Assembly (NCBI GenBank): GCA_037157565.1 | Contig: JAZHRO010000039.1 | Location: forward strand, 40,362,001 to 40,426,000 | DNA: 64,000 nucleotides | From: Thalassia testudinum | Lineage: Eukaryota > Streptophyta > Magnoliopsida > Alismatales > Hydrocharitaceae | Direction of reading: 5' to 3' | Part shown: piece after piece, positions 33,484-46,475 of the stretch | How the letters are laid out: each line of letters starts with the position of its first letter | Numbering within the stretch: the stretch's first letter is position 1 | The notes under the pieces: generated by a model | The model's database searches: none | Told to the model about the DNA's origin: nothing | Seen by the model: the letters and a program-made list of their open reading frames with translations, nothing else | Position numbers and translations under genes: made by a program

Positions 33484-34145
33484 AGAACATGTTTTCTTTT
33501 TTTTTTTTTGAAAAGTAAGCTTTCCATTAAGGGAACAAAATGATATTGGACGTAACTCCTAAAGGCAAGAGAGAAGAACATCATCTTCGCCCCTTGGAGA
33601 GGGGGAAAGTTGCTCCCCCTCAAGAGCGAGGGAACTCAAAATACGGCTAACACGAAAAAAATAAAAAAGGAAAGAAAGCATAAAAGTAGCATTCGACATA
33701 TCATTGCTAATATAGGAGAACATGTACTACTCGTTGAGTACTACAAAGCACTGCCAATGTCATCGATGTACTGCACTAACGGGTGACAAGCAGTCGGATC
33801 GAGGCTAACCATTGACCTAGTTGTGATGAGTCTGGCTTCAACGTGGCCACAACATAAAAAACGACATCGAAATGTGACGGTGAAGCGGAGATGGTGGATC
33901 GACGTCTTGTGAAATCCCTCCTCCAACGTGGTAGTCGCGATACGACGAATACCCTCAAGCATGACCTGACATCGAAATGCCATCTCAACCGTATGCCACC
34001 ACAGCAACGCCCTAATGCTCACAGCAAGGACTTCGCATCGGAAGCGGTCAAAAGCTACCGTTGGTTGCTCCGCAACCATCGACCTGCCATCGAGGAGCGG
34101 AAGGGGCTTCCTACCATAGATTGAGTTTGCAACTTGAGAACATGT
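33484..34145 (-). mobile_element. 5'-truncated LINE or SINE insertion with 9-bp TSD and poly-T
   Basis: AGAACATGT occurs at 33484-33492 and 34137-34145. Just inside the left copy is a T-run, then GAAAAGTAAGCTTTCCATTAA; on the minus strand that is TTAATGGAAAGCTTACTTTTC followed by poly-A, the style of plant LINE 3' ends. The 644-bp body has no recognisable protein domain; it may be 3' non-coding sequence or a LINE-derived SINE. Confidence 0.65.
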
Positions 34146-37100
34146 GTTATGCTACTTTGCTAAAGTGTATGTTTTGCTCTATCACACATATCTCCTTGAT
34201 ACTATGTTTCTTAAGCATGCTATTGTTATGACACCTTTAAAATAGTCTCACATGAAAATTTCACAAGATTAAATAGTAAAATAGATATAAAAGATTGAAA
34301 ATTACTACTTAATAATTTGATCTAAACATGTTCAACGATTGTTGTGCTTCAGACTCATATCTAGCAAGTTGTGAAGCTTAATTTTTCTCGATTGATATCA
34401 GGTTTAGGGCCACGTCAGTACACGTCACTGAGAAAAACACAAGAAACATGTTTGTCGTTGTAAATGGTTGCTAGAATTCGATCCAAGCTATCTCACATGA
34501 CGGATTGGATGGGATAGCTGTGTCTTAACATTGATTAGGACTTAAGCCCAACATGTAAAGATCGGACAGATTGCTTGATTTGAGCAAATAACTTTAGCAA
34601 AATCCTTTACATACTTCGGTTGCTCCAGATGGATTTCACTCGTTTTAGATCTTCTTCTTTCCCTTTTTTTTATTGATCGTATCCCCGAACCCTCGGACCT
34701 TTAGCCACTTGAATAAAGGCACATGCTCGTGGATCATTTTTGACTGTCAAACAATTGAACTTCACCACCAAGGAATTCATATTTGAAATGTCATTAGTTT
34801 ATGATTCCTTTAGTCCGAAGAGTGTTTGGTGGGTAGACTTGGATCAACTCCAATAAATCAAGTAAGACAACCGGATCCAAAACCTAAAACTTCATTCCCC
34901 AACGGCCCTGGCAATGAGAATATCCTGTAATGTAGCCAAAAAAGAGCCAATGATATTTGTTAACGCCCACAAACCAATCGTGCTGATAAACTTGGCAAAT
35001 GCTTTCTCCCTTAGAATGGGATCGATGACAATTTGCACTTCATACCATGGAAATTAACAAAAAAATAAATAAATAAATAAAAAAACAAAACAAAAAGAGC
35101 ACATCCTATGTGCCGGGGAAGCATATGAAATATGGTCACGTCATTTGAACGCTAGAATCACACAGAGAGAAACAATACAAATCACTTCTTAGGGAATGGA
35201 CCGAGATGAAGAAGAGAAAGCCAGATACATAATTAATTCTTATTTCTAAGGTACAAAGCTAAAAAAAAGCATTGCTCCGCTGAGACCCGGTGCAATTTGC
35301 ATTCGACAAGGACACATAACAAATATTTTGTTGTCCTCAAGTAAATAATGTCAATAATACGGTTGTGTTTTTCATTCCATTTAATGCTACAATAATAAAT
35401 GCCCCAATTAATGACCCTTCTTCCGCATTCAGCACCATGGATTTTTTATCACTGCTTTTTCGAAATTCCAAACTAGGAAGACGTAGATATGTTGAGAACC
35501 CAATGCCATTCTCCCTTTGTTATTTCCCAGAGGATCATACTTATACCCCCCACCAAAATACCCTCCATTAATTATACACTTCTCATATTCCTATTCTCTA
35601 TCCATACTCGATGTAGGGGCTCAAAATCAGATAGAAGAAGTGTGAAATAGGGTTGGGCCATCAAGGTATGATTAAGTAGTGAAGATTCTTAATTTTAGCG
35701 GGAGAGACCCATATTCGAATCTCTATCATTGCATTACCTAAAGGATTGATAGGTGGAGATAATTAATTTCTCCCAATTACTCCATATGGTATTTTGGGCC
35801 GTTAAAAGGAGAAGAAGTAGAATAGGGCTAGTTTTCTAACATAAAAATACATATCCAATTTACCAATTAATACATTTCTCCTTTGAAGTAATAAGTACCT
35901 GTGGTTTTGCATACATCATCACATAACTTTTACATTATTTGCTATCTCTGGAGGTTGATCCATTGAAGTGATTTAATATAGTTATTGAACCAAAATCACA
36001 TGTCTTTTCATATAAGATAATAATACGTGAATATCTTTGGATGATTTGCATTCTTTGATGAATAGAATTGCAAATTTGTCAACCTAGTTTTACATGTAAG
36101 GGAGAGGTTACTAATTAAGAGATGTATTTTATCTTTTCTTCTTGGACTTTTGAAAAACAAAGCCTTCTTGATCCCGGCCACTTGATCATGGATATAAATA
36201 CATCATTCACTATTATATGTCTTGTTTGGTGATTTAACAGAAGCGTTTATTTTAATATTTTTCTATCACCTTCTCTTTCGTAACTTTGAAAATTTTGACC
36301 TTACTCTTTGAGCACATGTGTATGATACATATATTGCACTTATATATATATATATATATATGTAATGTCCTAATCACATCTCTCCACCCAAATTTGTTCG
36401 GCAAGGTTCATGCATATATTTTTTGAATCCTTTTCTCATCTATATATGTCCAAGGGAGTGGAACTTGATGCTCCTCGTTCTCCTTCAACGTTGAGCACAG
36501 TTAGCCCCTCCTCCATCTAAGATTTGCCTTCCATGTTTATTTAGTAGGAATCATGATAGTATGATCTACATCATACACTAGCCATGCTTGCAACATCGGG
36601 GGTAATTTGAGAAAAAGGGTGCATGCATTGGGGTAACAATTGAGAAAGGAGATAGGAATTGCAACAAATTAGTAAAAAGGGCAATAAATTGTTGGATGAT
36701 CTAGTGACTTCTCACTTCTCTTGTAGTGAATCAATGTGAATAGAGACCTCTCCCTTCCATTGTACCGAATCAATGTGAATGTTGGAGATGTACAGATAAA
36801 TATGAGATGCTAGGAACAAACAAGCAAATATTGGAAAGAAATCGTCAGATGACTTCTCCCCAACGTTCATCAAGCTAACAACAGCCCTCCCCTGCCCCTT
36901 CCCACTGTATGTAAGCCCCCCTCCTCCTTCATTTTTCCCCTCGCATATACTCCTCTCTTATTCTATTTTTTTCTCTCTCTAATCTTTTCATAATTACTCT
37001 TCCTAATTTCTCCAATCAGCTAAATATTATGCAATTGTTGTCAAGGGCCTCTCACAATTCTCACTCTCACTACTATCATCGTTACGGGAGAGACACTTTC

Positions 37101-38469
37101 ACGACTGGCCAACTTCCACACAACTTTGCTTACAATTAGTTACACTAATCACATGCATTTTCTTATTCATTATTTCATTTCATTATTACTTTATCTTTTT
37201 ATTCATTATTTTTCCTCATTTTTGTATGTAATATCGTACATCTATTGTTACACCAGAGCCTACATGTAAATTTCATTTAATTATTTTTTTTTCTTATTAA
37301 TTTTGAATGATTTTTTTTTGCTTATAGTGTAATTTATTTTTTATAGAGATTTTTTTTTTTTTAAAAAGGACCTTTATAGAGATTGTTTTAGCATTCTTGA
37401 TTATGCAGATACTTGATTAGGCAACTCATCACGAGATAATGCAAAGTTTTAGCATTTAAGATAAGTCTAATTTAATTTTTTCTAGTAAGGCATAAAAATT
37501 GAGTGTATGATCAAGTTTGAAAAATGACTTATTTATGAATCAAATTTAGTAATTCGTTTCTTAAATATCCCATAATCTTCGAAATCATGTAAAATGAGAT
37601 TGTGTAGATATTTGTGAAATCATTTATGATTAATTTATTTCTATTAACTTTGAATGTATAATAAATTTTTTTGCATTTTTATGTTATGTTCTTTATCAAT
37701 AATAAATCAATCATGACTGATGCGTAGTGGGATAAATTAAGTGAAATAATCAAAACTAGATCATTGTTTGATAATTAAATTATATTATTTAACTTTTTGA
37801 TTACATATTATTTAAAATATAAATCATTGAAAGATTAATTTCGTTTATCATTCATGAATTATTATACGTGCAATCGTACACTCTATCATTTAAATTAATT
37901 TAAATATAAAAAAGTGAATTTACTTTATAAGTTATTTTATAATAAATCATAAAATCTATACTCCCACTCCCAATACCATGGCCTATAGAGTACTAGTGGG
38001 TTCATGAATCGAAAATATTTCCTTCAGTCATCGCCACATTAATTTCTAATATTTTACACGAACGACAAAATTGAACTCCTCGAAAAACTCAATCCGTGTC
38101 TACTTCCACGATGGGCTTGAGAGTCGCTCGCCCATCCGATCCTCATCTTTCTCCCTCCGTTAAAGTGGAGATTGTACGAGGGAAATCATCAGAGTATCAA
38201 CGACGTGGGATGGCATAGTGTGAACGTTCAGAGAATGAGGGTGAGATTAGAGATTGGGAGGAGAAAATGTGAAGGAATTTGTGAGGGGAATGGAAGGAAT
38301 GGGGTGCGAGCGTACATAAATGGGAAAGGGGGAGGGGAGGGTTGACGCGAAGGAAATATATGAAGAGCCACACGCTATAGCGTGTTATTTCAATTCATTT
38401 GGCACGTCGGGGGCACATTGGTGTGTGTGGGGGGACAAAATCATGGGGACGAGAATGGAGATCAATTAG
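34146..38469. other. AT-rich intergenic region
   Basis: No gene found. Contains a (TA)n run at 36,342-36,362, a minute insertion at 37,340-37,384 (separate entry) and a 16-bp perfect palindrome at 38,370-38,385. 36.9-38.0 kb is very AT-rich. Confidence 0.4.
37340..37384 (-). repeat. Minute LINE-like insertion (21 bp) within 12-bp TSD
   Basis: TTTATAGAGATT occurs at 37340-37351 and 37373-37384, exact. Between are about 11 T followed by AAAAAGGACC. Minus strand: GGTCCTTTTT plus oligo-A, again the LINE tail type. Confidence 0.65.
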
Positions 38470-38945
38470 GTCTTTGATTTTATACTTCGATGTCTGATTA
38501 GTCAAAAATTGAGAGGAGGACATCTATTGCGTTTGGTTAGGCATACGAGGAATAAGCCTCGAGTAGGAAATTCTTTGATACGAATTAATGATTCCTTTGA
38601 AGTTAAAGCTCTCGCATCCTCCTTCGCTTGGACTCGGGTTTTACACACAAGTATTATTCTCGACGATGCAGCTGGTTCTGTAAGTCAGATATTAAACTCC
38701 TCGTAACCTCATTAGAAGTCGAAGAACGCCATCCTGAAATGCCAATCCTTACTACGTTCTCAACCATCCTTGGCTTTGTATAAGGCATCTAGAAAGCATG
38801 TTGATTTATCATATAACTTTGCTAAACATTATATTACTTCTCAAACTTTCGATGTCCGACTCTTGCCACATATCCCTTATTTTACCTAGGATCGCAATGA
38901 ACAACAACTCTCTTTCTCTGAAAAAAAACAAAAAAAAAAAAAAAG
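38470..38945 (+). mobile_element. Possible LINE RNase H relic with A-rich tail
   Basis: A 65-codon open stretch (38,509-38,706) has EVKALASSFAWTRVLH..IILDDAAGSVSQIL, loosely like the middle of LINE RNase H domains, and the region ends in a long A-rich run (38,922-38,943). Suggestive only; no TSD identified. Confidence 0.3.
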
Positions 38946-40734
38946 TGCCGAGTAGGGAATTAGATGAGCTTTTTACGGAACTCAATGCCCCTTGTGACCT
39001 TTTCTAGAATTTCCTTGCGGGGATAAAAAAATTTACAATCATTAGTTTGTGCATCTGACAAAAGTATTGTTATATATCGCTAATTTAATCAAATGTTGTT
39101 TTTTAGACATGCTTACACCATCAAATACTCTGACGAATAAAATTCCATCTTCCCTGATTCCATCGGTATCATCGTCGAATTTCATATTTTGGACCATTAG
39201 AACTCACTGGAGGCATATATTCAACGCCGTGAAAAGAGATCAGCCATCCAAAATTGATGCAATCCTATGGATTTGTCGGCGTCAACGCAAAGGCGAAAGA
39301 ATTGCAAGAATTTGGAAGGGTGGAGCTGCACTTATTTTCCATCACACCTAAATTGGGCAGAGCCATAGGCCCACAGAGGGTTAGGTGTAGTCCACATGGT
39401 CGAGGGATAACCAAGAATGGCCATTCATTCCTTATCTCAACGGTTCAAGGGAGGATAGCCACCTATCACGCAATTTATTCCATTTTTGCCGAAACATAGC
39501 GTGATCAAAGAATCGAAACTTTGACGATTAGACCAATCGCGGTCCAATTATAAGTGTACTTCATTCGTGCTCGGATATGTATTGTGGAGGCGATGGTTTC
39601 TTTCCAAGACAGAAAGATACTGGAGGTGCCCATAGTTTAATTAAATGGACGTGGGAAACGTGTCTGCACCCACAACTCATCTCCAACGATCCCCATGCAT
39701 CCTGACCTAAGAGAGGCATGGGATGACATCCTTACTTCTTTTATCTTATCACATCACATCATCTCGGATGATGCATTCATGCATGAGAGGACTTATCCCT
39801 TCATTCCTTATCATAGAATATTTTTGCCATTTCTTTGTCTCAAGGTCAATGCTTGTCAAGTTGCATGTATAATAATAAAACTAATGCCATGTAACATGCG
39901 ATCTTGTCATTTTGATTTACATTTGATTGCAGCTAGACAATTCATTGGTAGATGAAATGGGAAAGGTATAATGGGTTTTCTCTCTCGACACCAGATAATT
40001 TTGGTTTCAAAATTTTGAGAGGGCAGTGGATCCCCGAGTTCCCTCAGCATAAAGATCTGATTTTGATGACTTTTTTTTTTTTTTTATATAATCAAAGAAC
40101 CTTATATTTACCCTCAAGCTGAGATCTAGGAGCCTAATTATGTTCTTCCCAGAAATTAAAATCAATAAAAAAGATCTAAAATATTTTGATTGGCACGTTA
40201 CCACAGTTATCAACATCTTAAAGGTATCTGCAAATAAGATAATACCTTTTTAAATTATAATATCAGCCAGAAAATTAAACAGACGGGGAGTACACTAGAC
40301 ATGCATCCGTGGAAGCTTATTTATGAAAATGGAGTGTATAAGTGATTTACATGTAAGTTACGTATAAGTGTGGTAATATTTTTCATCACGAATAATTATG
40401 TTGGATTTAAAATTTTGAGATTAAAATTACTCCATATAAACATTTTATGTATTAAATTTGAAACTAATTTAACATTTCTAGCATATACATCAAACTAAGG
40501 GGGTTCATTTTTTATAACCTAAATATCACAAAATTTGACTATGTTGGATGTATGTGTTAGGAGTGTTGAATTGGTTTTAAATTTCATGCATAATATGTTC
40601 ATATGAAGTGATATCAACTCTTAAATTTTTAATCCAAAACAGTACTCATGGTGAGAGATATGGCCGCACATGCATGTAATTTACGTGTAAGTCACTTATA
40701 TACTCCCAACTCTACTATATATATATATAGTAGT
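38946..40734. other. Intergenic spacer left of the CACTA element
   Basis: No gene recognised. A T-run lies at 40,071-40,085. 39.2-39.5 kb is GC-richer with no identified function. Confidence 0.4.
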
Positions 40735-43295
40735 CACTACAACAATTTCCACTTTTGTCGTCGATTTAAAATCGACAGCAAACCCTTTTAATCGACGTAA
40801 AAAAGCGACGGCATAAGTAGTATCGTTGTTTCTTTTTCCTATCTGTTACAAGAAACATCCGACGTCGAAATATCGTTCGTTCAACGGACGGGTTAGATCT
40901 TTTGCCGTTGGTTGATAACCGACAAAAATTAGGTTTGCCGCTTATTAAAAAATGTGACGGTGTTTTTACGAACTTTTCTTGTGTTCACGTGCTGCTTTTT
41001 CGGTTTTGCCGTTGTTTAAAAGAAAACGCCATCACTTATCCAAGCGATGGTAAAAATGTTTTTGCTGCCGCTTTTTCAAATAAGCAACGGAAAAAAAATC
41101 TTTCATTCGATAGAAAACTTTGTCATAGTTTTCTCAAATAAGCGACGGGAAATAGTCATATTTTTTTTTAAAAATTACTTTTAACTATCATCAGTTATGT
41201 AAGAATCGACGGCAAAAATAATGGTATTTTTTTTTTAATTCTAAAAGTTAGGATCCTTATACAATCCTACAAAAAATTGATATTCTAAAAATTCCATACA
41301 TAAAGGAATTACATACGAAAGCAAGGAGCTCAAAAAAAGTAACAAACCTTAACTACATGGTGGAGCTCAAAAGTACAGTACATAATTAAATGTTGAAAGG
41401 ATAATCAAACACTATAATTGATTATAACAGGTTGGTTCCTTCTAGAATTTATAATAAAAAGCCTAACATACACAAAAAATGATACAAGCAAATGATCCTA
41501 ACGATCCTGCAAATTATGAGGTATTTGGTCTTAGAAGAGTTTCTCAAGTTATAGGAAGAGATGCTGATTCTAGTTCTAATAGATTTCATCTAGCTAGGAT
41601 AGGAATAAATGAACCATCCTAGGGAAATGTTTCAGTAGATAGTAGCCATACTTATTTCATTAGATAGCAGCCATACTTATTTTGGTTGTGATTGTGGTAG
41701 GCGTAATTCTACACTCTTTATGTTTCAAGAGAAAGTACTCTTAACTTTTGGCAGATGAAAATACCAATCTTGAAGAAGTAGAAACTGGGGATTAAGAGAA
41801 GGTGAGTAGGAAGAATAAGATTAGAGAAAGAATGAATAAATACACAGGTTCAACATGACTTTATTTAAAGCCAATGTCTTAGTGTACACGCCAACAAAAA
41901 ATGCTTAGTTTACGTTGAGATTTACCTCCAACCTTCATTCCAACCAAAACCTTTTTCAAGCCTTCTATAATTTGTAGAAATGAAGACTATGAAAATGAAG
42001 ATATCCTATATCAAGAATTTGGAAGAAAAAGGAACACACATTAGAGATATGCATATTGAAATGTATTACAATACTCCAGATGGAAGGAAACTTTGGCAAG
42101 AAACACGTTGAAGCAACTGAGTTCCCAAAGTAGAGAAAGACCTAAAAAGGAGATTATAGACAAAAACTGCAATTTAGCTCAGGTAGGATGGATGACTTGC
42201 CATCGGTTAGCTATTCCTTTGCATTATTAGTAGGGTGCAGTGCTCGGGTATATAAATACACTAGCTTGTGTGCATTAATTCTAGGAGAGAAACGCATGCA
42301 AGTTATTGAATACTAGATATTCGGTGTCAGAATCTGAACTACATATGAAATAATGCCATTTTCATACTTTCTTAAAATAATGCAACTAAATCAGGTATGA
42401 ATGGAGGAACAACAACAAAAATACTAGCACAACTAGCAATGGTGGAATAATTAACAACAGTATGATTAATCAGTTAGTGGTGGTCATATACGAAACTACA
42501 GCAACAAAATGGTCTTGTTAGTTCAATGGTGTTTTGGAACTTCCATTTTCAGCCATGTGATCAGGGTCGAGGAATCAACAAAAAATGACAATAAAAGTCA
42601 CACAAAACCTAAAGAAGTTAGGTAATTATTTCATTGCATTATTTTTGACAAATCTGAGAAGTACAAGTTGACACATCCCGTTAAAACACATGCCTTCGAC
42701 AAGGGGGATCCAGCAATTAGTTAAAGTACAGTCGATTGATTCCCTGTGCAAGTTAAAGTGCTCCCAGACATGAATAGGTAAATGCTGCAATTACACAACA
42801 TATCAGCTCTTATTGCACAACTACATTTTTGTGCTTGAGGAAGGATTTAACCCCATTAGCATATAGTTGTGGCTCCTGAAATGGACATGCTTACCTTGCT
42901 AAAATTTGAGGATCCCCACCCTGTCCCTGAGTCATGTATCAAAGAACCACCCTTCCCAAGGTAATAGGTAAAAAGAACAAGACAAGCAAGAAATTATGCA
43001 ATTGCATATGACAATTAGAAAACATTACATCAGAATATTACATTTGATCATATTTTCAAGCAATTAGCTACCAAAAACTCACTTTGATAATTGAAATTTT
43101 AGGAAAAATGCAAGTTCATCTTTCTAACACTCATCTAGTTTTTACAATCGTAACTCGAAATACAGTCATTCTGTCTACAGTTGATAGAGTGGATTTACAT
43201 TTTGTTTTTACTACTTAGCTGGATCATCTCTCAGCCAAAAATGTGTTGGTCTTTCTTGCCGCCTGAGGTGTAGCTGTTAAGACCGTGACATCAAA

Positions 43296-44195
43296 AACAC
43301 TCTAAGACGTTTGCGAGTTGGTCTAGACATCTGGTCAGATGTCTGGATGCCTTCCCAAACATCTAGAAATAAATTTTTGTGTGCGTACGATCGCGAGTCT
43401 GTGCGCGTGCCGCGTGCAGACTGAAAACCCGCCGACCTGCAGACGCCTTTTCTCCCCCCCATGCCTACAAATACCCCTCTCCCTTGTTCACCACCCCACC
43501 GTCTTCTCCTTCCTCCAGTGCAAGCGCGAGAGTGAGAGCGAGCCGCTGCTGCTGCCGGGTGAGGTGGCGGAGAGGAGAGGTGCAGCGAGAGGGAATAGGA
43601 GAGAGAGCACGCGTGCTGTGAGGGAGAGAGCTCACCGGAGCAGCTCGAGGCCGGCCGACGGGCGTGCGGGGGAGTGTGGTGCTGGGGAGGTTCCCCCAGT
43701 GCTGCTGCAGCTCAGGCAGCAGGTGGAAAAGTGCGGCACGGCCACGCGCAGCAGGAAGAAGACGAGGAGGTTCTGATTCTGGGAATTTTTCCCAGAATCA
43801 GACGTCTAGACCTACATCTAGACGACGCGGGCGACGTCTGGAGGGAGCTCCAGACGACTGAGAGGAACGTATTTCCCCCTACACCTCCTTTTGCGGATAC
43901 GGCCATGCTGGCCGTTCCGCCGAGGTTCTGAGACGTGTCATGTTGAGAAGGTTTCGTCGCGCGTGCAGGATTCATTTCGGGAAGGCGCGGGGACATGCCC
44001 TCCCACGCAGTTCAGACGTCTGGGCAAGGCACCAGACGGTGGAGAGCGTCTCTATACGTCCGAAGAGGTGGTCGGACATCTGGAACTGGGTCCAGACGAT
44101 TCAGCAAGATCCCTGGACGTCTGAGGAGCAGCGCAGAGTGAGGTATGACCTGGACCACTTTTTAAGACGTCTGGAAGGTGGTCTAGACGTCTGAT
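43296..44195 (+). repeat. AGACGTCT-type motif clusters in gypsy-like LTR copy 2
   Basis: Cluster one (43,301-43,370) lies upstream of the TATA-like word and has degenerate copies such as TAGACATCTGG and CAGATGTCTGG. Cluster two (43,795-44,195) has CAGACGTCTAGACC, CTAGACGACG, GCGACGTCTGG, TCAGACGTCTGGGC near 44,012, and TTAAGACGTCTGG and CTAGACGTCTGA near 44,165-44,190. Same motif and layout as in copy 1. Confidence 0.8.
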
Positions 44196-44479
44196 TTGGG
44201 TCAGAGTTGTTGTTTTTGACCCGTTTAGGGTTCGTTCAAGGTCCGATTTCCACGTTTAAGATTCCGTTCTTCTCAGAATTAATTCCCCTACTTGTTGAAA
44301 TACTTGTATCCTGTTCTGAGTGGTTCCTTGTGATTGGTCCTTGTGTTAGGACCTCGTTCTGTTGCTGCTTTAGGGGTTGCGAAGGCACGTGGACCTGCCG
44401 ATCACGCCCCCATTACTCCCGATTTTACGGGTAGAGTGGCTCCCCTTAGTTAATTACGAACATTAATGCATCTCTGAAA

Positions 44480-44680
44480 TGAATGATAGATCCTAGGGTA
44501 TGGCATGAATCCTAGGACCTGAAAACTAGATTGAATGATAGATCCTAAGGTGTGGCATGAATCCTAGGACCTGGAAATTAGATTGAGTGATAGATCCTAG
44601 GGTGTAGCATGAATCCTAGGACCTGGAAACTAGATTAAATGATAGATCCTAGGGTGTAGCATGAATCCTAGGAACAGAAA
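44480..44680 (+). repeat. Short imperfect tandem repeat in gypsy-like LTR
   Basis: Four imperfect units of about 55-60 bp, each with GATAGATCCTAGGG.GT and GCATGAATCCTAGGACC. A related set, more decayed, occurs in copy 1 (about 30,800-30,940) on the other strand and is therefore an old part of this LTR family. Confidence 0.8.
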
Positions 44681-46475
44681 CACTGAAACAAATGTCTTGA
44701 ATGCCTGAATTGCAGTCTTGGATAACTAGATAGAATAACGATAATTGCTTGTAATTTGATAACAGCTACCTGTGAAATGTAGAGTACTGTTGCTAGTAAT
44801 TGCTACATGTAATTCCTGTTGTTTGGAAACTAAATTCGAGTTGCTTGTATATAAAGGGATATTAAATGTTGGAAACGCGGGCTATATGCGAATAAAACTG
44901 AAATGATGAAACCTGGTATGACTTGGCCTGAGAAATATGAGCATGAACCCTACGGGGAATTAGGAGTAGAGCTCCTGGAAAATAAATAAAATGGAACTGG
45001 GAAAGTGGATGGGGAAGTGAGCTGGCCCTTGAGTACGGAGTACCAAGGAGAGCGACTATCCCCCTGTTTAGTGCAGAGCGGAGCTAGTCGCCCCAGGGAC
45101 CCAGGTTAGGTCTAGCTACTTTGTACCGACTTTTGGCCCTCGCGTACACCGTATCAAGGAGAGCTACTAGTGTAGGGAGGGAGCCAGCCACCCCATGGGG
45201 CCCGGGGTTCAGCTAGCCGTCCTACACCGACTTGTTAGGCCCACTGAGCAAACCAGGGTAGTTAGGAGAGGGTGCGCGGACTATGGAGGGGCAAGACCCT
45301 TGTTTGGTTACTGTGGAGGGGCTAGACCCTTATTATTGAGAGGGCTCTACCTTATACTGGTTCTGTGCTGTGTTTTGGGCGCACTCGTTAACGGAAATGA
45401 CTGACCGCGTGCTAGTGCGGGGTAGCTACCCGTGCGTTTATCGTGCATGCCGTAGTCACCGTTATGCCTGTCAGCGACCTTGGGGTGGTTGACTGAGGGT
45501 AGGACCACCACGGAGGACTCTCTTGGCCAAGAGAGCACCACGTGCTACTTCTACTTTTCGGAAAATACAGCAATCAAGATTGTTCCCACGATGAACATTC
45601 GAGATCAAGAGAAAGACCTGAGAAATAAATCAAGAAAGAGTAAATAGAGAAATAAAAAAAGAAATTAACAACAACAGTTACTTGTCCACCTTTACTGTTT
45701 TCTTAGCTAGTTGTTGCCGCTCTACTCAGCGTTTTGCTGACGTGTCATACTTGTCACCTTTTTCAGGACCAGGTGTTGAGCAGCTAGAGCCTACGGCTGC
45801 GGAGGGTGCTAGGCCTAGTAGATCCCAGTAGTTGTACTTTCGCTGTACCCGTTTTTCTGTTGTAGAGAGTATTTCTGTTACACCTTGTACTCTTTTATTG
45901 TAAACTTCATATTTCTGTACCTGATTTTAATTCTCTACTATTATGGTGGTATGGACTGTAGTAGTTCTTTTCTTTACTGCTGTACTTTTATTACTGTTAG
46001 TTACTTGCATGGTGAATGTGATTTATTTTACTGCTTTTTGGTTACTTTCTCGTTGGACGACTGGGTCTTGGGATCAGTCAAGTCGATCCGATTCTCGTGT
46101 CCTGTAGGAATTCGGGAACTGGGTCGTAACAGTAGTTGATTTCACTTTATTAGATATACCCTACTTGGTAATTGTCTTGCCCATCTTTGTTGAGATGTAC
46201 ACGTTTTTTCCCTAAATTATTGCAAGGACTAAGATAGATATCTTGAAGATTAGTTTTTATTAAAAAACTAACCTTGAATGAAATACAAAATGAATCTGGA
46301 GCCCACAACTTTCTGACAATTGAAAGCATTTTGGGTACAGGTAACAAACGCATGTCTAATGGACCACCAGCCGACTAGATCTTGTATTCTACCTATGCAA
46401 ATAAGCTCAAGTCAAAACCAAGGACAAAATACTTCTTGAATTTATTGTCAATGTCCTTATAAAATTCTAAGAACA

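Larger units (their letters stand above)
43275..46131 (+). mobile_element. Gypsy-like solo LTR, copy 2 (2,857 bp)
   Basis: Starts TGTTAAGACCGTGACATC, ends AACTGGGTCGTAACA. Flanks GTAGC (43270-43274) and GTAGT (46132-46136) match at four of five bases. Inverted relative to copies 1 and 3. In the sense direction a TATA-like CTACAAATACCCC lies near 43,464, and motif clusters lie at 43,296-43,370 and 43,795-44,195. Contains short degenerate direct repeats at 44,480-44,680 (about 60-bp units around GATAGATCCTAGGGTG and GCATGAATCCTAGGACC). Nested in the CACTA element. Confidence 0.83.

Noticed and set aside
40071..40190. T-run with possible ATTTTGAT duplication as a fifth minute insertion
   Set aside because: The candidate duplication is 8 bp, T-rich and poorly placed relative to the T-run; chance is likely.
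41461..43200. Transposase sequence in the CACTA element
   Set aside because: Short open stretches (for example near 41,490-41,620) could not be matched to TNP2-type motifs; I do not claim a transposase.
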